64,000 bases of DNA from Watersipora subatra (taxonomy: Eukaryota; Bryozoa; Gymnolaemata; Cheilostomatida; Watersiporidae), in contig NC_088708.1 of assembly GCF_963576615.1 (NCBI RefSeq), positions 50,951,196 through 51,015,195 of the forward strand, read 5' to 3'. Of this stretch, positions 25,401-34,085 are shown piece after piece. The first letter of the stretch is position 1. Each line of letters opens with the position of its first letter. Made by a program: the position numbers and the translations under genes. Below the pieces are notes generated by a model. The model was not told the DNA's origin. It worked only from the letters and a program-made list of their open reading frames with translations, and ran no database searches.

Positions 25401-28400
25401 CGTGTCTGTTTTATCGTCATTGTAAATGCTGTCACTTTTAGCAGTGATATCTTATAACTTGCCGTAAAAATTCATTTAATATTTTAGCCTTACCTCGAAG
25501 GAGTACATATCATTGTCTGATAATCATGACGAGCCTGTTGGTCACCTGTGATAATCGAAAAGGGCTGCAAAAATTATTTGCGCAGTATTGGGTCACATGA
25601 CCAAATTACGACTAGCCAATTAGACCAGGCTGAAACAAAACGGTAAAGTAGCGAGCATCTATATTTGATACGGGGTCTTCGTTAAAACCCGAAGTGTTTG
25701 TCATAAACTAGTGCTACGATAAGTTTTATATTGAGCTTTTTATTGGCCTTTCAATTCACGTGAGAACATCTGTGACAAGACAATAAATAAATTTCATTAC
25801 TCCGCCAGAGAAATAAAGAGTCTAAATAAATAAAGAAAATAAAGTCTACGGCGACTTTTCGTTTTTGAGCTTTTAAGAGCTCGTAATCACTTTTCCACAT
25901 ATTTGTCATCTACAACACAACAGAGTAAGACATGGTGAATCTTTTGATACCAAATAACTGTAATGTGAATTTTGTTGCAAGTCAACCTTTAACACTATCT
26001 ACTCAGTGCCTTCGCAAGTCATGTAGGTATGGAATTGCTTTAAATAATAAGCATATATTAAAGTAATAAACTATAATCATCATTTCTTTAATATGAGCAT
26101 TAATTACTATATTAACTGGAAATTCATGATCCTTGTTTAACCATTCTCATGGCTGATGTTATTGATCTACCCTAGGACACTTAAGTATTCGCGGCATCTA
26201 ACTTTCGCGTTTTCGCGGAGTCATCATCACGCGAAAAATTCATGCGCGAAACTAAACTATCATAACGAACTAGCGAAAATTCGAAATTAAATAGCTATGT
26301 TCTACACAGGCCTGTATTCACTGGTTGCAAGTTGGGGGGGCTAATGTTAGACGACTAGTTATGAACATCTGGGGTGTGGAGAAGGAGGGGGGGTGCTGTA
26401 AGCTCCCAACAGGTTTCTCTTATGTAGGGCCTCAGCCGGGCCTCTCACGTGAAGTTTTAAAAAATTTTATTGGCAAGTATCAACATTTTTCTATTTTTTG
26501 AGATTTGCTTTGTTTTAGCTGATGTGACTGACAAAACGTTTTAAAATTAAAACAGGCAAAACTTGTATGCAGTTAAAAAGCTCAGAAAGAAGACATCTTT
26601 TTCTTTTAAGCGTTTTAACAAAGATCATTTTTGCCGATTTTATTTCAAGTTCATTCAGTAGGATATGGGCAAGCAGTTGTTTGCTAAAACTTGATATTTT
26701 GCAAACCTTTAGAAAAGTCGTTAACAAGAATATTTTGCCGCTGATGAAGATAATAATGACGCCTAAGAACTACTAAAAGTTGATGTTTGTATCTATGGCT
26801 TCGAATAAAGTGATATTCTACAGCGATAAAAACCTTTCTATAGCCGTTGGACTATGAAATTCCTAAAAAGTTGGGGCGTCTTAGCCGGCCAGCTGTCCTA
26901 GGGAATACGGCCCTGTAGTTCATTGATATCCACAACAAAATCGCGATATTAGAAATGCAGATAATTTTGTGCGTGATTGAGCTCATTGGGAAATTTCTAG
27001 TAAATTCGTTAATACACCGAATGAGCAGCATGGCAAAGCAAATTAAGATAACAAGTTTTTTTGGAAAAGCCAAGACAAACGAAGATGATGACATCAGTTT
27101 AGTCACCGAATTTGTAACTGATGAGGATGAAAGTCTGGTAGGTGAAGTCATACAATTAAATAATACTTATTGTAGTGATGAATTTTACTGCCAACCAAAA
27201 ACGATAACAACCCTCACCAGGTCCAACTATGTTATACAGTTCTGGTTTTGATGTTGGTTGTTATCTATTTTCTTTTTTATGAGACATGTACTGTATTTGA
27301 TTTTTTTTAAATTTGAAATATTGTGAACTCAAAACGTGCCATGGCCATCGCTTGCTATAAATACTTGAGATCTAATATTGGTACCATATCGGTCACGACG
27401 GAAAGGACCGAGACGTCATTGATAATCAAAGAAACAAATGGCAGCAAGCGATCACGTTGAATTATCGATTTCTGCCATACATTTATACCTGCGGGTTACA
27501 AATACAAACTAGTCGCAAATATAAAAACTTTTTTTACTAGAGGACCGGACCTGAGGAATCTAATTTGTTTGTTCCACTGTATTTATTTTCACATCACTAT
27601 ATTTTCGCACTCATCAGAGCTGCGAAATTAAGTTGCAGCGAAATTTTACTCTGTGTGCTACTCACGAAACTAAATACTAGCGAAATATAAGTGTCCTAGG
27701 GTAGTCAATCACAATGATTGACGAGCACAAAAAAGGGGTGTGGCCTAAACGCTCCTTGTTGGCACCGGAAACGCTCAAGTTGTTATCACTCTAGGGGGAG
27801 ATAACTCTATAACTCTAAACAAACATCTACTTCATTACAAAAACAGCGTCAATTCGGGCTTTCTTGCCAATTTAGGTTGAAAAAGGGATGAAATCGGCTA
27901 AAATTATTTTTAAAACTAAGCTAAAAACTAATAGGTGATAAAACCTTAGTGATAAAAAAGTTAAAATTCAGTAAAATAGTTAAAACTACATCCTAAAACT
28001 TGGCTTTAAGTGTGTGTTTAGTTAGCTAAACTTATTTAAAGTGAATTCAAAGTTTACGTTATACATATGTCTATCTTAAAGGGAGTAGCTCTTTACATTA
28101 CGTACTGCAAATAGGGCATTGCAATGTTACATTTTAATGCAGATCATAACCAATAATTACACTAAATATACTAAAGTTATTATAGGCAACTATTGTTACT
28201 AAGGTTAGCATACTATTTTGGTACTAATTTTTAATATGTACAGTATTTGTATACTAGAAATTCCCCTGTCATACAGCCCACGACCAAAGTGGTAATGAAA
28301 AAGAAAGGGTACTACCAATTGAGAAATGCAATATTAGCAGTCAAATGGCACTGCAGTGCAATAGGAGAACCGCAATGGTAGCTGTAATGTACTGGGTGTT

Positions 28401-31400
28401 ATTATGTACAACAAACAGCTATAATGAAAGGAAAAGATTATATGTTTATATCTCTCCCCTGCAATAGAAATGCAATATTAGAAGTAAAATGGCAAGCTGC
28501 TGTGTAATATACACAGGCTGGGTGGGTTGTATATCATTGGTCATAGCAACCAATATCAAGAAGTAGTAATATTTATCTATATTTATGTATTTATATCTAA
28601 AAGGTTATGCTGATTTTAAAAATCTAAACATATTTTAGCTGGTTGTAATAGAAATAGATGTATATCTATAGGAGAATGTAGGCCTATTACTTAATTTTGC
28701 AGATATTAAAAACGGCTTGGCAGTACTGCGATATTAGGCACAGCCGCAGTATCATCAACAAAATCTTTAGAAAAATAATAACAGTAACATATTGCACACC
28801 ATCGGTCACTATATACTTCGATCTTGTAAATTCGAATGATTATTCTTATAACTAAATCTTATAATAATCTTATAAGAATCGTTAGAAAAATATCATCGTC
28901 ATTTCCTTTACTTTCACTGCTTTGGACATCAGTTGGAATACCAAAGTACTCATTATAAGTGTCCAAAATGTCAGAGTCCAGTAGAATCGGCAAAAAAGAA
29001 ACGATTACTTTTCAATACTTCTACGTTAATTACAGAAACCTTCGGCAATTGGACAATGCCATACACTGGTGAAATGTGCACGTTTTCTCTCGTGAAATGC
29101 GCACGACTTAATGGTTCTACTCTCTGTCGCACAGCCTTATCGGCGTTTCGTTGGCCGGTCTTAATTTTGATTAAAAACCGCTTGTCAAGTTGTAATGGCG
29201 ATTTTAGGCCAAATTAATCTATTGATGTATAATCCGATCAGATGGGTAAGTTTTAGGATATTGTGTCAACTTTTAAAAGACTTGGTAAAATATTTAAATA
29301 GGTTTTTATGTGTTTGGTATCATTATCATACTTAAACGACTCTACACAAAAATGGATAAATTTTTTATGTGATTTCGGTACAAGAGTTTGGTCACGGCCG
29401 TTGACGGATAATTTTTCGGGAGTTGTGTGCGCATATGCATTTATCATAAAGCTCCCAAACAATCGCTTCGCTCGTGTTTGGTCGTGGGATTAAAAACATA
29501 ATAGGTTTATATTTAAACCATATACAACATGCTCATTGTAATCAATTTGTTTGCAATCACACATGCTTAAGTTTGAGCAGCAATCCTGCCTTGCAATTGT
29601 GTTGCAGTTGCATCAAACTCGACTCAATACTTGTTTTTGTTATAAGTTTTAATGAAAATGCGCTATGCATGTATATACGTACGGTGTAGTGCAAGGTTCA
29701 TACTGCGTCTAGGACTATGAAATGCACCCTAGCAACATTCCAGTTGCATCCAGCATTGCACACTGCGTAATAGGTTTGACCGCCACTGCACAAATACTGC
29801 TTGCTGTCCATTAGAAAAGAGTTGTACTGCATGTATTGTACTCTAATGTATAGATCAAAGACTTCATGAATAAAATGTTGATGCTATAAAGTGGTGTTTA
29901 CTATGTTGCTATAGTATCACATTTATTAACCGTTGTATAATTTATACATCAACAATTGTTAATGGACAGCTAGTGTCTGTCGGGTTCATACTAACTGCCT
30001 TAACTTGAAAGGTATTGGTTAGTCACGTTTATCATGAACACTGCACTCAGAAGGGGGTCGGTAACTAGGTTGTGCGTTACATATCAATGAAAGGTATATT
30101 GTTTAGTCCATGAATGGATGTCTTGGCTGCAGCTGCCCATCAGCTATGTATTTGGCATTTCATTGGAGTGTAACCAGTCTCATAAAGAGATTTTGTTTAT
30201 GTTACTGAACCCTGTTGAACTGTGATGCAGCCTTCTATGACGTATTATACTATATTAGATAGAAATCTATGCTGGAGGAGAAATATCACAGTATAAAATA
30301 TTCTTTTCTCGATGGTGATGTAACACTTGTAGAAATTAAACAAATTATTCTGCTTTTTGAACATCAAGTATTCTCGGTTTTTGCCCTGTCACCTCAGCGT
30401 CCGTCAGTATTTCTGGAATTTACTGTTGCAAAACAGACCTGTGATAACCTCTAAAATGTGTCTCATAACTCTATTTCTAGCACACTTTTACATAAAGTAC
30501 AATATTAATAGTATTTTGTTTAACATAGTGTCTACATAATTAGAAAATTGGTTTTTCTAGCAGCTAAAAGCGCCATTAATTTTGAATAGTTGTTTTTTCA
30601 AGCCTATTGGTAAAGTGACCGTAAAAAAAGTAAAATATTTGACATCATTGGTTATAATACATGAAAATTCTCAAGATTTTTCATTGTTTTTGATTTTCTG
30701 TTGCAAAATCTGACAAATGTTACATTTATTCACTCTTTTCTTTGGAACAGACTTCAGTGCCTATACATGCAGTTAATTCAGAAAAACAGTGTTATTCTAC
30801 TGGTAGCTATGTTGCAATGGCTGTACAGTTGTGTTGAACCAACCTGAAGTGGCTTATAATGGATTTTAATGTAAAGTTATGGTTTTTCCAAAAATGGTAC
30901 CCTGTGTATGCACTATTTTAAATGTGTAATTATTTTATATTTGGTCATTTTTGTTTTACGTGCAGGCTTGGGGCCACTAGTGAGTATTGAGCGCACTGCA
31001 CTATTTGCTGGCTAGACGACAGTAAGGTGCACTAGGCACTGCACTAGCACTAGTGCATGGCATAGTAATAATATAAAATGCACTAGGCACTGCACTAGCA
31101 GAAATTCTTGTGCACTAGGCACTGCACTAGCACTAGTGCATGGCATAGTAATAATATAAAATGCACTAGGCACTGCACTAGCAGAAATTCTTGTGCACTA
31201 GGCACTGCACTAGCACTAGTGCATGGCATAGTAATAATATAAAATGCACTAGGCACTGCACTAGCAGAAATTCTTGTGCACTAGGCACTGCACTAGCACT
31301 AGTGCATCGAAAAGTGAAGTCAAAAATGCACTAGGCACTGCAATAGTAAAAATTCTCGTGCACTAGACATTGCACTAGCACTAGTGCAGTGTAAAATCAT

Positions 31401-33516
31401 AAATGCACTAGGCACTTCACTATTAAACTTCACTAGGCACTAGACCAATGAGCTTTTTCGCTATAGCAGCTGCAAGAATTGCTTGCTAATCAACAGATAT
31501 CTACTGCTATCCCCTGCAATAGTACAATTATAGCCGTGAAAAGGATGTCAGCCGTGTATTTGTCAAATAAACTAGCCTCACCTAAAATTTCAAACAAACC
31601 ATAGGCATACAATAATGCTCAATATTAAATAGTGCAGATGACAACAGATATCAAATAGTGCAATGTGTTACAATTACAATAACTAAATATACTAAGCAAG
31701 CATGGAATGGAAGAATTCACTTCTTATTACATAAATGTACTATGTACAACAAGAAAATCTACCCTTGGATAAACCAGTATCATGTAAACAGTAAGTCATA
31801 TTGATGGCAAAATTGATTAGCAATATTATTCAGAGAAGATGTTTATTAGACTGAAGGAACATTAGCCTTTCAAAGTTGGCGTCAGTCAGTTTAGATCTAG
31901 TTTAGACTTGTGCATACTATGTCGCACTAGGCACTGCCCTTGCACTAGTGCATTTATGAAAAAGTTTCCAAACCGCACTAGGCATTGCACTAGAGCATTT
32001 TATGTTGCACTGTGCACTGCACTTGCACTAGTGCATTTATGGGAATTTTCTAATCCGCACTAGGCTCTGCACTAGTACAAACCATGTCACACTAAGCACT
32101 GCACTTGCACTAGTGCACCCAGGGACTCATGTCAAATTTGCACTAGCATTGCACTAGACATTTCTATTTTTAAATTGCACTGCACTAGTGCAGTGCGCAC
32201 TGCACTGCTAGTGGCCCCAAGCCTGATTACGTGTAAAAATAATATAGCCGCACAAAAATCTGCTGCTGAAAAATCCTCTTTAAAGTTCTGCAACCTTTAG
32301 TTTATATCATTGTAACATGGACAACATAAATACTGATGAGGTGTGGAGGTGGAATAGTGAAGGTAAGAAATAGCAACTAATAGTCATCACTGACGACACT
32401 CTAATTTCTGACACTATGGCATTTAAGTCACTTGACACTGTACCTACATTCTTTGGTCAGGTAAGTCCAACGATCATTTTGTCATGCAGCTCCTCCATGC
32501 TGATAAAAAAGTGTTGCAAAGGTAAACTGATATCATTCCCTTTTGTTCAAATACAAACATTGGACAATGATAGTTATTGCTTGTGACTTGCATTCTGCCC
32601 ACTCATTTCATAACATATAAGCTTTCTACAATTTTGTGTAATTTAATTAATTGATATGCGATTAAGAGCTAAAACAACCCAAAAAACTAGTGAGACTGAC
32701 GGCAACATTTTTTGACAAAATGTAAAATTAAGTTGATAAATATACATCTACTTGTAGTTTCCTATTGGTGCATATATATATAACAATATTACATAGATAT
32801 AAATGATATGTGATGGTTCCAAACATTGTTGGGTGTCACACTTCTCCAAGTCGGACTAATTAGAATTTCGTTTGTCAGATTATTTTTGGAAGAACAGGAT
32901 ACGCTGTCATTATTTATTATATTCGTTCTCCAATCCTTTTGTAATGGTAATTATAGAAACCAGTCTTTCTAGGGATCACAATATACTAAGTATATACACA
33001 AAAGCCAAGTTATGTTTGTTCATCTCCTGAACTTTTTAATTTATAATAGTTTTGTATAAGCTTTGGGTTGTTTTTAATTGTTAATTATGAACAAACAGAT
33101 TTTGCTACTGTGGTCATGTGCATATTGAACATCTTCTAGAGGTGTAAATTGTTGCTAGGAAAAGACTGAATTTAACCTCTGAATTTATGTGCTACAAACT
33201 ATCAATACGGCAGTTTGCTGCGCTTGGTGTTATTTGGATAATCAATGCAGAGTTTCCATTTACATGTAGTTTACTTCATAATCATGACAATCATTAATTC
33301 TGATCGATTGTCCCATAATTACATCATTTTTATTTGTAGTACCTCTACTACTTTGTCTTCTGTCATGAGGATGCACCAGACAACTTTGATATAGTGACTA
33401 ACTTTCCAAGAAAGATTTTGCCCTGTAAGCCAGCAGATGACTTTGAGCCTCCAACATTCAGCCAAGAGGGTATCACTCGGTCAGAGATGCTCTTTGTGCA
33501 TGACAAAGACGCGTGA
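4430..33516 (+). CDS. FAF2: FAS-associated factor 2 (FAF2/UBXD8), complete, 13 exons
   Basis: ER and lipid-droplet adaptor that recruits the p97/VCP ATPase in ER-associated degradation. Coding exons: 4430-4489, 4750-4818, 7219-7364, 10559-10695, 14133-14162, 15337-15437, 15775-15952, 16137-16235, 17889-17967, 19987-20068, 21328-21417, 23137-23280, 33340-33516. All are AG/GT with consistent phases, total 1392 nt, 463 aa (human about 445). Domains: UBA about 12-45 (ELTGIEDLDACRNKLVEHGW), membrane hairpin about 109-140 (LIILPFRF), UAS thioredoxin-like about 148-275 (TDPVGDV, VYIHGDDH, ENTYPFLAI), charged coiled coil about 295-375, UBX about 378-462 with the p97-binding FPR turn in TNFPRKILPC. 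The start is the first in-frame ATG of exon 1, matching the family's short acidic N terminus. Introns hold satellites and transposons; intron 12 is 10 kb. An AATAAA lies at 33703. Confidence 0.97.
5690..6858. mobile_element. Tigger/pogo-like MITE with TA duplication (family A)
   Basis: The ends are inverted copies: CAGTCAAACATGGATAACTC on the left and its complement ending GTTTGACTG on the right, flanked by TA on both sides (5688-5689, 6859-6860). This is the signature of IS630-Tc1-mariner elements. Length is about 1.17 kb including a nested insertion at 6116-6509. No transposase is seen. It lies in FAF2 intron 2. Confidence 0.85.
6116..6509. mobile_element. Palindromic MITE nested in family A element
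   Basis: About 394 bp with long inverted arms. The left end ATTCGTTAAGAGCAACACTC matches the complement of the right end. The arms continue inward through the TTTAGGTCAAACGATGAATA block and close on a short GTTGATTC/GAATCAAC loop hairpin. It divides the family A sequence that is continuous in the related element at 26170-27701. Confidence 0.85.
7641..8183. mobile_element. hAT-type MITE with 8-bp duplication
   Basis: 543 bp. Left end CAGGGATGGCCAAATG; the complement of the right end is CAGCTATGGCCAAATG (14 of 16 match). Flanks are identical 8-bp copies of CTCTAAGG at 7633-7640 and 8184-8191, the target-site length typical of hAT transposases. No ORF. It lies in FAF2 intron 3. Confidence 0.92.
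8738..9543. mobile_element. Long palindromic MITE
   Basis: Roughly 370-bp inverted arms. The left end TTAAACCATAACTG matches the complement of the right end, and the similarity continues inward through the GCTCCGCCCATAAATA block to a short spacer near 9110-9180. The open frames at 8649-8894 (-) and 9378-9563 (+) are mirror images of one arm, not genes. TTAA at both ends could be the target duplication. It lies in FAF2 intron 3, just before a minisatellite. Confidence 0.88.
9560..10552 (+). repeat. 25-bp minisatellite, about 40 copies
   Basis: The unit is about TATGTAGCTTGTCATTTCTC plus a variable CGCAC, CTCAC or CCCAT tail. Variants are interspersed, which suggests repeated local duplication. 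The plus strand is pyrimidine-rich and the last units run straight into the FAF2 exon 4 acceptor. Confidence 0.96.
10559..10695 (+). CDS. FAF2: FAF2 exon 4 (membrane hairpin)
   Basis: This exon encodes a Ser/Gly-rich linker, then the hydrophobic hairpin containing WGMQLIILPFRF, which anchors FAF2 in one leaflet of the ER or lipid droplet in characterised orthologues. It enters in phase 2 (AG|A gives Arg) and leaves in phase 1. Its 3' splice site, CTTCACTGTTTCAG, sits at the right edge of a 1-kb minisatellite whose pyrimidine-rich units make up the branch and polypyrimidine region. Confidence 0.95.
11165..11912. mobile_element. Tigger-like MITE, nested
   Basis: Left end CAGTGGAACCTTGGTTCTCG; the complement of the right end begins CAGTGGAACCACAGTTCTCG. 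TA duplications lie at 11163-11164 and 11913-11914. A second inner inverted block (GGTTGTTCGA / TTCGAGATCC) is repeated near both ends. About 748 bp, no intact ORF. Confidence 0.9.
12508..13325. mobile_element. MITE with 70-bp inverted ends (family G), nested
   Basis: The ends begin TCAATGATATACAGCCC and stay inverted-similar for about 70 bp, through GGATAGCCGACGG and the TTTAATTATG block. AT-rich TTAA flanks suggest a TTAA or TAA target. It sits inside the 10842-13757 element. A 39-bp end-to-end version of the same termini is found at 38209-38247. Confidence 0.85.
14133..14162 (+). CDS. FAF2: FAF2 micro-exon 5 (30 bp)
   Basis: A 30-nt exon encodes GIFRPDPRR, joining the hairpin to the UAS domain; the human protein has FIRPDPRSR here. 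The acceptor is a T-run plus GTAG and the donor is GTAAGT. Phases 1 in and 1 out match both neighbours. It was found by the missing residues, since it is too short for ORF callers. Confidence 0.95.
15100..15300. repeat. GCGCAGT-rich inverted-repeat block
   Basis: A compact stretch with repeated GTGCGCAGT/ACTGCGCAG words in both orientations, including a self-complementary GCACTGATCAGTGC. A related word set (CCATGGTGCGCTG, CTCCGAAGTC) occurs at 14630-14700 in the opposite sense. It looks like a small decayed MITE in FAF2 intron 5. Boundaries are uncertain. Confidence 0.5.
18250..19225 (+). repeat. 15/20-bp CAGTACAGTTTACAC minisatellite
   Basis: About 60 units of CAGTACAGTTTACAC or its GCAG variant, some with an extra ACAGT making 20 bp. 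As both lengths are multiples of 5 and lack stops, all three plus frames stay open, producing spurious 162-316 codon frames. Many units contain TTTACAG, which resembles a 3' splice site. It lies in FAF2 intron 9. Confidence 0.97.
20831..20998 (+). repeat. 40-bp tandem repeat, 4 copies
   Basis: Four nearly identical 40-bp units containing GCATGTGTATGCCAGGTACA, in FAF2 intron 10. Confidence 0.93.
21550..22233. mobile_element. MITE with about 190-bp inverted ends
   Basis: The left end TTAAAGGTATCGCCACGCGT corresponds to the complement of the right end (GTGGCTGTACCTTAA). Inverted similarity runs about 190 bp per arm through TTCGGCCGAA and GTGCATGCACA. TTAA at both ends may be the target duplication. 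The minus-strand open frame at 21806-22177 reads through one arm and is not a gene. FAF2 intron 11. Confidence 0.87.
23490..23570 (+). repeat. tRNA-like / SINE head fragment
   Basis: TAGCTTAATGTTAAGTTTGC resembles a tRNA D-arm/A box, and about 30 bp later GGTCTCGAGATCAAATCC resembles a B box. No closed acceptor stem is evident, so this is more likely a SINE head than a working tRNA gene. Confidence 0.45.
24265..25091. mobile_element. MITE nested in left arm (TAA flanks)
   Basis: Inverted ends share AGTTAATGCAATCAGTTACTCAT, imperfectly bounded, and continue through GTATTACATT and GAAGCTAATCGACTTCCATC. The opposite arm shows the uninterrupted target as GTGTTAAAGGTTG, so TAA or TA was duplicated, as in Harbinger or mariner elements. 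The interior near 24902-24985 carries the 3' end of the Helitron-like repeat (TTTTTTATTACTCGAGCAAC). Confidence 0.8.
26170..27701. mobile_element. TA-flanked DNA transposon nested in right arm
   Basis: Ends CCCTAGGACACTT and AAGTGTCCTAGGG are perfect inverted copies with TA on both sides (26168-26169, 27702-27703). The left arm of the host element shows the empty site with a single TA. The interior 26555-26860 is similar to the interior of the family A element at 5990-6730 although the ends differ. The plus frame 26955-27251 contains an acidic stretch (NEDDDISLV) but no recognised transposase motif. Confidence 0.88.
27830..30960 (+). other. FAF2 intron 12, middle part
   Basis: AT-rich intron DNA with no confident gene. 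The plus frame at 28933-29217 opens with KCPKCQSP, a single CxxC pair without a second half, and I do not call it a gene. A dispersed repeat at 29491-29836 has a second copy at 53408-53751. Confidence 0.6.
29491..29836 (+). repeat. Dispersed repeat, copy 1 of 2
   Basis: About 346 bp, nearly identical to 53408-53751 in the same orientation; only a few substitutions and a 2-base length change near TTTGCAATCACACATG. It contains repeated TGCAGTTGCAT, TGCACAAATACTGC words. No ORF or clear terminal repeats, so class unknown; the high identity implies recent copying. Confidence 0.88.
30963..32225. mobile_element. hAT-like element with GCACTAG subterminal repeats
   Basis: Perfect 18-bp inverted ends CAGGCTTGGGGCCACTAG / CTAGTGGCCCCAAGCCTG, flanked by TTTACGTG and ATTACGTG (7 of 8 identical), fit a hAT insertion. 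The interior is dominated by GCACTAGGCACTGCACTAG and palindromic GCACTAGTGC. On the left a roughly 85-bp higher-order unit repeats about three times (31080-31310). The right side has more diverged copies (31925-32190). The middle (about 31440-31900) lacks the motif. No ORF. It lies in FAF2 intron 12. Confidence 0.88.
33340..33516 (+). CDS. FAF2: FAF2 exon 13 (UBX C-terminal half and stop)
   Basis: The last exon follows a 10-kb intron. It reads YLYYFVFCHEDAPDNF, then TNFPRKILPCKP and EMLFVHD before TGA. The FPR turn is the p97 contact of UBX domains. The join to exon 12 (SLK|YLYY) preserves the UBX strand order, so no exon is missing from the long intron. Confidence 0.96.
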   Translation, partial: YLYYFVFCHEDAPDNFDIVTNFPRKILPCKPADDFEPPTFSQEGITRSEMLFVHDKDA

Positions 33517-34085
33517 TGGCCGATCCCTGCCTCTGCTCATTCTAATCATCCATTTATTATTAGGCTTTTGTCTCAAACATCCCAGTCAGTTCTTGTCATC
33601 AATATATGTTATGCTCTGTATTTTACTTGATAATTATCAAATGTGATTTACTTTCCCTGTATCTTAGTTAGAAGGCAGCATTATTTATTATTATGCTCCA
33701 AGAATAAATGCCATAAAAGAAATAATATGCCGTAACATATATCCATTCAATAAATAGGTCAGGAACATCTAATATATGCGATCACTCCCAGCACTTGCTT
33801 ACTGGCATGCATCAAAAGATTGAAAGACCGGGTTCAAGTAATTAAACAATAAATGTCCATCTCGCGTTGTACTACAGCTGTGATCACAGTTCAGCTCGCT
33901 GCAGCGACAGCTGGGTGCCATGAATCAATAGTAGTAAATGACATCGTTCAGCAGTTTAGGTATACCGAGTGGCATAAATGGCTTAACATTTGCTTGACAT
34001 CTAGAAAGAGCTTGGGCATGAGCACAAGGAATATAACTACAACGACTAACTTTTACACATGAATTCGAAGGCTTCTTACCAGCCT
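33517..34085. other. Convergent FAF2-DHCR7 intergenic region
   Basis: Only 569 bp separate the two stop codons. A plus-strand AATAAA lies at 33703 for FAF2 and a minus-strand signal (TTTATT on the plus strand) near 33684 for DHCR7, so the 3' UTRs may overlap. The short plus frame at 33853-34062 overlaps neither coding end and shows no family resemblance. Confidence 0.7.

Larger units (their letters stand above)
23965..27809. mobile_element. Composite long-inverted-repeat element in FAF2 intron 12
   Basis: The outer ends TAGAGTTATCTCCCCTTAGA and its complement (27790-27809) enclose arms of several hundred bp. Left arm: 23965-24264 plus 25092-25215. Right arm: 25855-26169 plus 27702-27809. Each arm is interrupted by a different transposon, at 24265-25091 and 26170-27701. 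Removing them makes the arms co-linear, which also gives the empty insertion sites. No transposase ORF. Confidence 0.85.

Noticed and set aside
28933-29217. Frame with KCPKCQSP, possible zinc ribbon
   Set aside because: Only one CxxC pair, no second pair, and it lies in an intron without splice support.
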